This document shows, piece by piece, positions 8,939 through 15,515 of a stretch of DNA of 15,515 bases; the first letter of the stretch is position 1; each line of letters opens with the position of its first letter. The position numbers and the translations under genes were made by a program. The notes under the pieces were generated by a model. That model saw only the letters and a list, made by a program, of their open reading frames with translations, was not told the origin of the DNA and did no database searches. This DNA is from Clostridiales bacterium (GTDB lineage Bacteria; Bacillota; Clostridia; Christensenellales; Aristaeellaceae): positions 1-15,515 of the forward strand of contig SFFC01000051.1 in the NCBI GenBank assembly GCA_004556985.1, read 5' to 3'.

Positions 8939-8989
8939 CCCGATGGCTGTGGCGGGATTGTGAAGGAAACCCGAAAGGTTCTCGAACAC

Positions 8990-10846
8990 TCAGGCCTGCG
9001 GCAGCGCGCTCAGGCGGATGGGCGCGCTGGCATAGGGCACGAGCTGCGCGGTGAAAGCCTCGCCGGTGCCGTCCAGGTCGATGGGCGGCTGGTCGCAGCT
9101 CGCCTCGCGCATGCCCCACGCGGGGAGGCGCACGGCCCGGGCCAGCAGCGTAACGCCTTCGTCGCTCTCGCGCGCCTCAATGGGCTCGAGAGACAAAAGC
9201 GCAATGCCGAAGGGCGGATCGGCCTGCATCGTCGTCAGGCCGTCGCGGCCGGTCTCCTGCGTGAAGTCCGGCGCGTAGGCAAAGCGCAGCGGCCCGCGCG
9301 CGATGCTGACGGCCTGATGGAAGGTCGGCACGCGGCGCACGCTCATGGGCAGCGTCAGCAGGATCTCGTCGCCGTCGTGCCACTGGCGGTTGACCGTCAG
9401 GAACGCGCCGGCCTTCGCGGGGACGATTTCGCCCGCGATGGCGGCGGTTGCGCCCTCCGCCCAGGCGGGAATGCGCAGATGCAGCGGGAAGGCGGCGCTC
9501 TCGCCGACGTCCACGGTGATGCGAATGCTGCCGCTCATCGGATAGCGGCTCTCGACGCGCAGATGGACGCTCGTGCCGCCGAGGCGGTAGCGCACGGAGC
9601 AGGGCGCATAGCCCATCGCGCAGAGGCCCTCATCCCGCGAGAGCATCCACTGATGCTGGGCAAAGCGCGGGAGCGCGGAAAGCAGTGCGCACAGCGCGCG
9701 CCCATCCTGGAGCGAGAAGAGGTTTTCCGTCTCGCCGCACAGAGGGAAGCGCGCCTCGCGGCTCACGCGGGTCTGGTTCGCCTGCTGCACGGGCTGAACG
9801 CTGCGCCCGTCCGGCGCAAAGGCGGCCTCAATGGCGTTGTAGACGACGGTCTCCAGCGGGTCGGCGGCGAATTCCCCGCCCGGGCAGGAGAGCAGCGTCT
9901 CCAGCGAGGCGGCGAGCTCGCAGGCGCTCAGTGCGCTGACGCCGCGGCTGGGGTGCGCGCCCGCGAGGAGCGGGTCGGCCGTGATGCCGCCGCTGACGGC
10001 GCCGTGCGCCTTGCTCATGCGGGCAAAGCCGGCCTCCGCAGCGGAGAGCTGCTTGCCCGAGCCGGAGAGCACGCCGGAGAGCGCGCTCTGGCGCAGGCCC
10101 TCGCAGAGGTTCGCGCCGTCGGCCATGCGCAGCAGATGATGCGCGTAGCCCTCCTCGCCCTCGCTGTCAAGCGCGTCAAGCAGCTCCTGCGCGCTCATCG
10201 TGCGGGAGACGGGCGTGCGGTAGGGGAAGGCATGGAAAAGGGAGGCAAAGTCCGCGCCCTGGCTGGTCAGCATCGAGAGCACGGGGAGGATCGCCTTCTG
10301 CCCGGTGATGTTGTACAGGAAGAGGCCGGCCTCCAGCGTGTCCGCGGTGTGCAGCGCATCCTGCGCGCCAAGCGGCGAGGCAGCGAGCGTCTCCTTCAGG
10401 TATTTCATGTAGCGGAGCATGAAGGTGAGGATGCGCTTTTCGCCGCTCATCGAGTAGGCGGCCTCAAGCGCGCGCAGCATCCGGCCCCGGGCGGCGAAGC
10501 TCTCGCCCTCCGCGCCGAAGCTGCCGTCCTCGCGCTGCGCGTCGACGACGCGGCTGCACAGGCGCAGGCTGTCGCGGCGAAGCTCCTCGTCGCCCAGCAG
10601 CGCGGCGGTCAGCAGGGAGGCCTCCAGCGCGTCGGGGGCTGTCATGCCGCCGCCCTGCGTGCCGCCGAACCAGGCGCTCTGCTCGCCGGACTCGGGGAAG
10701 AGAGACGCGCAGCGGGAAAGAAGCCCCGCGCGAAGGGAGACGAGGCGCTCGGAAAGCGCGCCGCGGGCGGCAATCGCGCCGGCCGGGAGCGGCGCAAAGC
10801 GGCCGGGCGCCAGCGGGGCGCGCGAAAAGAAGGTGCGGGTCAGCAT
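8990..10846 (-). CDS. GH127/DUF1680-like protein, catalytic motifs apparently missing
   Basis: This 618-residue protein has no signal peptide, so it is cytoplasmic. The N-terminal 400 residues resemble the (alpha/alpha)6 barrel of GH127-type beta-L-arabinofuranosidase-like proteins, with AQREDGSFG (103-111), SMSGEKRILTFMLRYMKYL (132-150), LFLYNITGQ (175-183) and VQQANQ (353-358). The C-terminal beta domain has FPLHLRIPAWAEGA (453-466), VNRQWHDGDEILLTLPM (485-501) and ARGPLRFAYA (516-525). Canonical members use an E-x-C pair and a Cys-Cys doublet for zinc and catalysis. Here the matching stretches read GVSALSACE (302-310) and SLQDGRALC (378-386), with no ExC and no CC. The start at 10846 has AGGAGG at 10855-10860. 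The fold call is good; enzymatic activity is doubtful. Confidence 0.75.
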   Translation of the reverse strand: MLTRTFFSRAPLAPGRFAPLPAGAIAARGALSERLVSLRAGLLSRCASLFPESGEQSAWFGGTQGGGMTAPDALEASLLTAALLGDEELRRDSLRLCSRVVDAQREDGSFGAEGESFAARGRMLRALEAAYSMSGEKRILTFMLRYMKYLKETLAASPLGAQDALHTADTLEAGLFLYNITGQKAILPVLSMLTSQGADFASLFHAFPYRTPVSRTMSAQELLDALDSEGEEGYAHHLLRMADGANLCEGLRQSALSGVLSGSGKQLSAAEAGFARMSKAHGAVSGGITADPLLAGAHPSRGVSALSACELAASLETLLSCPGGEFAADPLETVVYNAIEAAFAPDGRSVQPVQQANQTRVSREARFPLCGETENLFSLQDGRALCALLSALPRFAQHQWMLSRDEGLCAMGYAPCSVRYRLGGTSVHLRVESRYPMSGSIRITVDVGESAAFPLHLRIPAWAEGATAAIAGEIVPAKAGAFLTVNRQWHDGDEILLTLPMSVRRVPTFHQAVSIARGPLRFAYAPDFTQETGRDGLTTMQADPPFGIALLSLEPIEARESDEGVTLLARAVRLPAWGMREASCDQPPIDLDGTGEAFTAQLVPYASAPIRLSALPQA

Positions 10847-10884
10847 GGCTGGTTCCTCCTGAATTTCGTTGTCAAGGGATGCGA

Positions 10885-10917
10885 AAGGCGCTGCCGGAGC
10901 GGCGCCTTCCTCCGGCA
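10885..10917 (-). promoter_or_regulatory. Two overlapping, mutually exclusive hairpins in the GH127-like gene leader
   Basis: Arms AAGGCGC (10885-10891) / GCGCCTT (10902-10908) and arms TGCCGGAG (10892-10899) / CTCCGGCA (10910-10917) are each perfect, and each sits partly in the other's loop, so both cannot form at once. They lie between the predicted transcription start (about 10932) and the ribosome binding site. No U-run follows either stem, so any control would more likely act on translation or RNA stability than on termination. It matches no riboswitch class I recognise. Confidence 0.45.
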
Positions 10918-10938
10918 CGGGCCGGAAAAGACAGATAC

Positions 10939-10967
10939 AGTTTACATCCTTCGGCGTCGGGCGTCAA
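10939..10967 (-). promoter_or_regulatory. Sigma-A-type promoter of the GH127-like gene
   Basis: On the minus strand, TTGACG (-35, 10962-10967) and TAAACT (-10, 10939-10944) are 17 bases apart. Transcription would start near 10932, leaving a leader of about 86 nt. It is divergent from the glgB promoter, whose -35 begins 30 bases away at 10997. Confidence 0.8.
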
Positions 10968-10996
10968 CCATTCTTGGCTTTGATTCAACGAAAGTG

Positions 10997-11025
10997 TTGA
11001 AAACGCGGAAAAAATAGAGTACAAT
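10997..11025 (+). promoter_or_regulatory. Sigma-A-type promoter of glgB
   Basis: TTGAAA (-35, 10997-11002) and TACAAT (-10, 11020-11025) are separated by 17 bases in an AT-rich island. The expected start near 11032 leaves a leader of about 28 nt carrying GGGAGG at 11045-11050, ten bases before the ATG. Confidence 0.8.
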
Positions 11026-11059
11026 TATACAAAAGAAAATCGCTGGGAGGCCTCTTTTT

Positions 11060-13084
11060 ATGGGAGAAGTGACGAATAAAAATCCACGAAAGCTGAAGAT
11101 CCTCGAGTATGATCCCTACCTCGCTCCCTTTGAGGGAGAACTCAAGGAGCGCATGAAGCGCTACCGCCGGCGCAAACGCCAGCTTCTCGCCGACGGGCAG
11201 TCGCTTTCCGAGTTCGCCAGCGGCCATCTGTACTATGGCTTTCACAAGACCAGGACGGGCTGGGTCTACCGCGAATGGGCGCCCGGCGCGAAGGAGATGC
11301 ACCTGATCGGCGATTTCAACGGCTGGGACAGGACGAGCCATCCCATGAAGCCAATTGGCAACGGCAACTGGGAGATCGAGATTCCCGGCAAGCGGACGCT
11401 GCGCCATCTCTCCAACGTCAAGGTCTGCGTCACCAGCGAACGGGGCACGGAGGACCGCATTCCGCTCTACGCCACCTATGTCACCCAGGACAAGAAGACG
11501 CACAGCTTCAGCGCGACCGTCTGGAATCCGCGCAAGACCTTCGTCTGGACGGACAAAAACTTCCGCCCGCGCCGCAACGTGCCGCCGCTGATCTACGAGG
11601 CGCACGTCGGCATGGCGACCGAGGAGGAGCGCGTGGGCACCTATGCCGAATTTACGCGCGACATCCTCCCGCGCATCAAGCAGGACGGCTACAACACCGT
11701 GCAGCTGATGGCGATCATGGAGCATCCGTATTACGCGTCCTTCGGCTATCAGGTGTCGAATTTCTTCGCGGCATCCTCGTGGTACGGTACGCCGGACGAC
11801 CTCAAGGCACTGGTCAACGAGGCGCACAGGCTGGGGCTGACGGTGCTGCTCGACCTCGTGCATTCCCACGCGGTCAAGAACACGGCCGAGGGCATCAACG
11901 GCTTTGACGGGCGGGACGACCAGTTCTTCAAGGCCGGCGCGGCGGGCGACCATCCGGCCTGGGGCTCCAAGGTGTTTGACTACGGCAAGAACGGCGTCGT
12001 GCACTTCCTGCTCTCCAACATCAAGTTCTGGATCGAGGAATACCACTTCGACGGCTTCCGCTTCGACGGCGTGACCAGCATGATCTATCAGGATCACGGC
12101 CTGGGCAGCGCGTTCACCGACTACAAGCAGTATTTCTCGATGAACACCGACGTCGACGCGCTGACTTATCTGCAGCTGGCAACCGAGCTGACGCATGAGC
12201 TGAAGCGCGGCAGCGTCTGCATCGCCGAGGAGATGAGCGGCATGCCGGGCATGTGCCTGCCCATCCGCGACGGCGGCATCGGCTTTGATTACAGGCTGGC
12301 GATGGGCCTGCCGGACTTCTACATCAAGACGATCAAGGAGAAGGAGGACGGCCATTGGGACATCGGCAAGCTCTACTATGAGCTGATCTCCCGCCGCCCG
12401 GGCGAGAAGGTCATCGCCTACGCCGAGAGTCACGACCAGGCCCTCGTGGGCGACAAGACGATCATGTTCCGCCTCGCCGACAAGGAGATGTACTGGGGCA
12501 TGGACCGCGCCGACCCGAACATCCTCGTCGAGCGCGCGGTCGCGCTGCACAAGATGATCCGCCTGGTGACGATTGCGGCGGGCGGCGACGGCTACCTCAA
12601 CTTCATGGGCAACGAGTTCGGCCATCCCGAGTGGATCGACTTCCCGCGCGAGGGCAACGGCTGGAGCTTTGCGCATGCCAGGCGCTTGTGGTCGCTGGCG
12701 GACAACGGCTTTTTGCGCTATGAGCTGCTGGGCAACTTCGACAAGGCGATGCTGCGGCTCGTGCGCCAGTACGGCGTGCTGCAGGGCGGCATGGCCAGAT
12801 GCCTGCGCCAGCATGAGGCCGACCAGGTGCTCGTCTTCGAAAAGGCGGGCTGCGTCTTCGTCTTCAACTTCCATCCGACGAACTCGCAGTCCGGGCTGTT
12901 CGTTCCCGCGCCGCAGCTGGGCGACTATCAGGTCGTGCTCTCCAGCGACGACAAGGAGTTCGGCGGCTATGAGCGCGTGGACAAGTCCGTCGTCTATCAT
13001 ACCTGGTCGAAGGACCCGCAGCTGGGCGACGGCTTCCCGATCTATGTGCCGGCCCGCACGGCGCTGGTGCTGCGCAGGGTTTGA
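11060..13084 (+). CDS. glgB: 1,4-alpha-glucan branching enzyme, GH13_8 (eukaryote-like) type
   Basis: This cytoplasmic enzyme cuts alpha-1,4-glucan and rejoins the piece through an alpha-1,6 bond in glycogen synthesis. The 674-residue protein has an N-terminal CBM48-like domain (about 55-155: YREWAPGAKEMHLIGDFNGW), a GH13 barrel (about 175-560) and a C-terminal beta domain. The nucleophile is Asp336 in DGFRFDGVTSM, the acid/base Glu390 in CIAEEMSGMPG, and the transition-state stabiliser Asp459 in YAESHDQALVGDK. These signatures, with FMGNEFGHPEWIDFPREGN (515-533), match the GH13_8 branching enzymes of animals and plants rather than the classical bacterial GH13_9 GlgB. No other glycogen genes are in the window. 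It has its own promoter and precedes the kinase gene by 78 bases. The assignment is very secure. Confidence 0.96.
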   Translation: MGEVTNKNPRKLKILEYDPYLAPFEGELKERMKRYRRRKRQLLADGQSLSEFASGHLYYGFHKTRTGWVYREWAPGAKEMHLIGDFNGWDRTSHPMKPIGNGNWEIEIPGKRTLRHLSNVKVCVTSERGTEDRIPLYATYVTQDKKTHSFSATVWNPRKTFVWTDKNFRPRRNVPPLIYEAHVGMATEEERVGTYAEFTRDILPRIKQDGYNTVQLMAIMEHPYYASFGYQVSNFFAASSWYGTPDDLKALVNEAHRLGLTVLLDLVHSHAVKNTAEGINGFDGRDDQFFKAGAAGDHPAWGSKVFDYGKNGVVHFLLSNIKFWIEEYHFDGFRFDGVTSMIYQDHGLGSAFTDYKQYFSMNTDVDALTYLQLATELTHELKRGSVCIAEEMSGMPGMCLPIRDGGIGFDYRLAMGLPDFYIKTIKEKEDGHWDIGKLYYELISRRPGEKVIAYAESHDQALVGDKTIMFRLADKEMYWGMDRADPNILVERAVALHKMIRLVTIAAGGDGYLNFMGNEFGHPEWIDFPREGNGWSFAHARRLWSLADNGFLRYELLGNFDKAMLRLVRQYGVLQGGMARCLRQHEADQVLVFEKAGCVFVFNFHPTNSQSGLFVPAPQLGDYQVVLSSDDKEFGGYERVDKSVVYHTWSKDPQLGDGFPIYVPARTALVLRRV

Positions 13085-13106
13085 ATGCAAGACAAAACAT
13101 GACCTC

Positions 13107-13147
13107 GGCGGCTTCCCTCTCCCGGGCGGGGAGGGGAGCCGCCTTTT
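13107..13147 (+). terminator. Long GC-rich hairpin with short T-tract between glgB and the kinase gene
   Basis: Bases 13107-13122 pair with 13128-13143 as a continuous 16-bp stem containing two G-T wobbles around a CGGGC loop, followed by TTTT (13144-13147). It starts 22 bases after the glgB stop and ends just before the next ribosome binding site at about 13149. It could terminate most glgB transcripts, attenuate the kinase gene, or be a dispersed palindromic repeat of the kind common in GC-rich gut Clostridia. No separate kinase promoter is obvious, which favours partial read-through. Confidence 0.65.
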
Positions 13148-13162
13148 GAAGGGGGACTTGCC

Positions 13163-13945
13163 ATGGAAACGGCGCGCAAGACCGTCCTGCTGCTGGGCGA
13201 TATCACGGGGAAGGGCCGCGTCGGCGTGCGCATGCTGACCGCCGCGCTGGAGGCGAGGGGGCATGAGGTGCTCTCGCTGCCGACGGCGATGATCTCCAAC
13301 ATGCTCAACCTCGGCGCGCACGAGGCGCTGGATACGACGGACTACCTGCTCCGGACGCTGGATACATGGAAGGCGCTGGGCATCGGGTTTGATTTCCTCT
13401 ACATCGGCTATCTCACGGGGCTTGCGCAGGCGCGCTCGCTCGTGCCGGTGGCCGACGAGGCGCGCAGGCGCGGCGTGCCCGTGCTCGTCGACCCGATCCT
13501 GGGCGACGGCGGCAGGCGCTACCGCTCCGTCAGCGACGATCAGCTCGCGGGCATGGCGCTGCTTTTGCGGCATGCGACGCTGATCACGCCGAACCTGACC
13601 GAGGCCTGCCTGCTGACGGATACGAACTTTGAGGCGGCGGAGCGGGGCGGAGAAGCGGCGTGGCGCATGATCGACCGGCTGGGCAGCGGGCAGCGGAGCG
13701 TGCTTGTGACGAGCGCGCGCATGAACGGGGCGCACGCCGTGCTCGGATGGGACGCGCAGCGCGGCGAGCGCATTGCGCTGACGTATGAGCAGCTGCCGGG
13801 CAGGGGCTTTGGCACGGGCGACCTCTTCTGCGCGCTGCTGACGGATGCGCTGCTCGCGGGCGCGCCGCTTGAGGAGGCCGCGCGCCGGGCGAGCGACGGC
13901 GTCGCGGAGCAGATTCGGCTGGGCGAACGCGGGCTGCTGGAATGA
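13163..13945 (+). CDS. pdxY: Pyridoxamine/pyridoxal kinase-like protein (ribokinase superfamily)
   Basis: This 260-residue cytoplasmic kinase is predicted to phosphorylate pyridoxal or pyridoxamine at O5' in vitamin B6 salvage. Motifs include VDPILGDGG (109-117), ITPNLTEA (141-148) and the ATP-binding/catalytic GFGTGD (215-220) with Asp220 as base. The N-terminal GDITGKGRVGVRMLTAALEARG and the early SNMLNLGAH segment fit the PdxY/PdxK group better than ThiD. It is somewhat shorter than typical PdxY, but both ends look complete. AAGGGGGA at about 13149-13156 precedes the ATG. It probably shares the glgB transcript by read-through of the hairpin. A ThiD-like hydroxymethylpyrimidine kinase is the main alternative. 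Confidence 0.82.
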   Translation: METARKTVLLLGDITGKGRVGVRMLTAALEARGHEVLSLPTAMISNMLNLGAHEALDTTDYLLRTLDTWKALGIGFDFLYIGYLTGLAQARSLVPVADEARRRGVPVLVDPILGDGGRRYRSVSDDQLAGMALLLRHATLITPNLTEACLLTDTNFEAAERGGEAAWRMIDRLGSGQRSVLVTSARMNGAHAVLGWDAQRGERIALTYEQLPGRGFGTGDLFCALLTDALLAGAPLEEAARRASDGVAEQIRLGERGLLE

Positions 13946-13982
13946 TGCAGGCCCTTTGTCGTGAAAAAAGAATACAATTCCG

Positions 13983-14028
13983 CGCCGCAGGCTCTTCCGG
14001 AATCCGGGGGGTTTGCGGCGTGTGCTTT
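13983..14028 (+). terminator. Possible weak terminator after the kinase gene
   Basis: CGCCGCA (13983-13989) pairs with TGCGGCG (14014-14020) across a 24-base loop that itself contains TCCGGA, and GTGCTTTT follows. The large loop and interrupted T-tract make it a weak candidate. It is the only hairpin of this kind between the kinase stop and the cas3 promoter. Confidence 0.35.
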
Positions 14029-14061
14029 TGCGCAGGAGCAGCGAGGGGAGAAAGGAACCAT

Positions 14062-14087
14062 AAGCACGTTTTTGGTCGTATGTGCTT
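14062..14087 (+). repeat. Short inverted repeat upstream of the cas3 promoter
   Basis: AAGCAC (14062-14067) and GTGCTT (14082-14087) are perfect complements 14 bases apart, and the right arm overlaps the first bases of the -35 element. It could be a binding site for a regulator of the CRISPR locus or a chance match, since six-base arms are short. Confidence 0.3.
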
Positions 14088-14114
14088 GTCGGCTGACAGC
14101 ATCAATTGTATAAT
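14086..14114 (+). promoter_or_regulatory. Sigma-A-type promoter of cas3
   Basis: TTGTCG (-35, 14086-14091) and a perfect TATAAT (-10, 14109-14114) are separated by 17 bases. Transcription would begin near 14121, giving a leader of about 43 nt. The promoter sits in the most AT-rich stretch of this part of the window and makes cas3 the first gene of its own operon. Confidence 0.8.
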
Positions 14115-14126
14115 GTAAGAAGACAT

Positions 14127-14138
14127 AATATGTATATT
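14127..14138 (+). promoter_or_regulatory. Small AT-rich inverted repeat at the cas3 transcript start
   Basis: AATAT-GT-ATATT forms a 5-bp inverted repeat with a 2-base centre, a few bases downstream of the predicted start site. Its position fits an operator, but the length and AT-richness mean it may be chance. Confidence 0.25.
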
Positions 14139-14163
14139 CTGACCAATTCGGAGGGGTGAAGCC

Positions 14164-15515
14164 ATGATTGCCCATACCCGTACCTCGGATGGCGCGCTGC
14201 AGCCGCTGAAGGCGCATTGCGAAAACGTCAGCAGGCTCTGCGCGCGCGCCGGTGAGGCCGCCGGCTTGGCGCAGACCGCAGGACTCATCGGCCTGCTGCA
14301 CGATATGGGAAAGGCGACGCAGGCATTTGAAGCGTATCTGCGCGCTTCGGCCAGCGCCAAGGACAGGCAGACGTCGCCGCATCCTCATGCGCCGACCGGC
14401 GCGATATACGCCTACCGCCGCTGGTTTCTGAAGCCGGAGGCCTTCAAGAACGGGCGGACGACGGCGCAGCTCATCTCGCTGTGCATCCTGGGCCACCATG
14501 CGGGGCTGTGCGACTGCCTGGATGAAAAGGGCAAGTCGCCCTATATCGAGCAGATGGAGGATCCGAAGAACCTCCTCCATTACGATGAGGCCCGCGGCTG
14601 GTTCCTTCAAAACGTCGCCTCCGGGGCGGAGCTGGACGCGCGCTTTGCCGCGGCCTGCGGCGAGATCGACGCGCTGCTTGGCGCAAAGGGCAAGGCGTTT
14701 GCCCGGGGCATGACCTGCCGCCTGCTGCTCAGCTTCCTCGTCGACGCGGATCGCTGGGATTCCGCGTGCTTTGAATACGGCCAGGATCCCCTCGCCGGGC
14801 CTGCGCCCGCGCCCGACTGGGACGCACTCCTTGAAACCTTTGAAGCCTATCGCAAGGCCCATCTGAACGGCCCGGGGGAAATCAACCGCATCCGCGCAGA
14901 GATTTCCGATATCTGCGAGGTAAAGGCCGCCTCTGCGCCCGGCATCTTCACGCTCAGCGTGCCCACGGGCGGCGGCAAGACGTTTTCCAGTCTGCGCTTT
15001 GCGCTCAGACACGCAAAGACGAACGGGCAGCGCCGCATCTTCTACATCATCCCCTATAACACGATCCTCGACCAGAATGCCCGGGATATCCGCGAGGCGC
15101 TGGGCGATTCCCCCTCCATCCTCGAGCACCACGCCAACGTCGTCCCCGAGCCGCGCGGCGGCCGCAGCCAGGAGGAGGAGCAGGAGGCCTACAAGCGCCT
15201 GACCGAGCGCTGGGACAGCGACATCATCCTGACCAGCATGGTGCAGTTCCTCAACGCCTGCTATGCTGCGCCCAACACGGATGCCAGACGGCTGCACCGG
15301 CTGACCGGCGCCGTGCTGATCTTTGATGAGGTTCAGGCGCTGCCCAAGCGCTGCAAGACGCTGTTTGAGCGCGCGATTCGGTTTCTCAGCACCCAGTGCG
15401 GCAGTACCGTCGTGCTCTGCACGGCGACGCAGCCGCGCCTGGCGCTCTCGAGCGCGCCTGTCGAGCTGATGCCCGACGTCGGGGCGCTCTGCGAGCGGCT
15501 CAAGCGCGTGCGCTA
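14164..15515 (+). CDS. cas3: CRISPR-associated nuclease/helicase Cas3, N-terminal part (runs off the window)
   Basis: Cas3 is recruited by Cascade to target DNA, unwinds it and degrades it. 450 codons are present with no stop before the right edge; whole proteins are usually 700-850 residues. The N-terminal HD nuclease has His18 (KAHCENV), His46-Asp47 (LLHDMGK), His111-His112 (GHHAGL) and Asp194/196 (LVDADR). The SF2 helicase follows, with Walker A SVPTGGGKT (265-273), the DEAH-like box DEVQ (388-391) and motif III CTATQP (419-424). GGAGGGG (14150-14156) precedes the ATG by 7 bases. The compact HD-helicase fusion and the ASAPGIFTLSVPTGGGKTFS region resemble type I-C Cas3 of Clostridia, so cas5, cas8c, cas7, cas4, cas1, cas2 and an array may follow outside the window. 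The Cas3 call is firm; the subtype is inferred. Confidence 0.93.
   Translation, partial: MIAHTRTSDGALQPLKAHCENVSRLCARAGEAAGLAQTAGLIGLLHDMGKATQAFEAYLRASASAKDRQTSPHPHAPTGAIYAYRRWFLKPEAFKNGRTTAQLISLCILGHHAGLCDCLDEKGKSPYIEQMEDPKNLLHYDEARGWFLQNVASGAELDARFAAACGEIDALLGAKGKAFARGMTCRLLLSFLVDADRWDSACFEYGQDPLAGPAPAPDWDALLETFEAYRKAHLNGPGEINRIRAEISDICEVKAASAPGIFTLSVPTGGGKTFSSLRFALRHAKTNGQRRIFYIIPYNTILDQNARDIREALGDSPSILEHHANVVPEPRGGRSQEEEQEAYKRLTERWDSDIILTSMVQFLNACYAAPNTDARRLHRLTGAVLIFDEVQALPKRCKTLFERAIRFLSTQCGSTVVLCTATQPRLALSSAPVELMPDVGALCERLKRVR

Noticed and set aside
10847..10918. GTG start at 10918 for the GH127-like gene
   Set aside because: It lies within about 15 bases of the predicted transcription start, lacks a ribosome binding site and would cross the leader hairpins. 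AGGAGG supports the ATG at 10846.
8303..11017. A 904-codon open frame on the + strand opposite the GH127-like gene and response regulator
   Set aside because: It is an antisense shadow caused by high GC third-position use in the minus-strand genes. It has no recognisable motifs, crosses two genes and their gap, and has Arg/Ala/Gly-rich shadow composition.
10985..13735. A 916-codon open frame on the minus strand opposite glgB and the kinase gene
   Set aside because: Both opposite genes are clearly real with catalytic motifs and good start signals. This frame is rich in His, Arg, Ala and Val with no domain signature, and it runs through promoters and a terminator.
13946..14163. Possible CRISPR leader or repeat remnant before cas3
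   Set aside because: I looked for direct repeats of 25-40 bases with regular spacing and saw none. Only short inverted repeats and a promoter are present.
13584..14360. Minus-strand open frame spanning the kinase end, the cas3 promoter and the cas3 start
   Set aside because: It is low in recognisable content and overlaps two well-supported genes and a consensus promoter on the other strand.

Overview
This window looks like the chromosome of a GC-rich member of the Clostridia. Three things point there: a SCIFF peptide with its radical SAM maturase (a marker pair of Clostridia), AGGAGG-type ribosome binding sites, and sigma-A-like promoters in short AT-rich islands between strongly GC-rich genes. 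I cannot name the genus. Apart from the cas3 start at the right edge, the content is mostly housekeeping and accessory metabolism, and no stretch over 300 bases lacks a gene.

Layout. 1-2749 (+) is the 3' end of an oligopeptide/dipeptide ABC import operon: permease tail, OppD-like ATPase and an OppF-like ATPase with an unusual coiled-coil insert of about 190 residues. 2787-3123 holds a hairpin, a 72-residue membrane protein and a strong terminator at the meeting point of convergent transcription. 3179-6311 (-) is the SCIFF unit: a consensus promoter, the Cys-rich peptide scfA, a terminator-like hairpin, the maturase scfB, and an Orn/Lys/Arg-decarboxylase-family PLP enzyme overlapping scfB by 4 nt. 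6336-8911 (-) is an OmpR-type response regulator overlapping its PAS-containing sensor kinase by 4 nt. 8990-10846 (-) is a cytoplasmic GH127-like protein that appears to lack the usual zinc/cysteine catalytic centre. It is divergent from 11060-13084 (+), a glycogen branching enzyme of the eukaryote-like GH13_8 type. A long hairpin separates that gene from a pyridoxamine-kinase-like gene (13163-13945, +). At 14164, behind its own promoter, cas3 of a type I CRISPR-Cas locus (probably I-C) begins and runs off the window.

How the genes work together. The ABC proteins energise peptide uptake. ScfB installs thioether crosslinks on ScfA. The sensor kinase and regulator form one phosphorelay. GlgB makes alpha-1,6 branches in glycogen. 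The kinase salvages vitamin B6, a cofactor the decarboxylase-family enzyme needs, although the two are not in one operon.

Most worth a second look: the OppF insert, the SCIFF variant with Gly at the expected crosslink-acceptor position plus a seventh cysteine, the scfB-decarboxylase coupling, and the GH127-like protein without its catalytic motifs. The rest of any CRISPR system lies outside the window.
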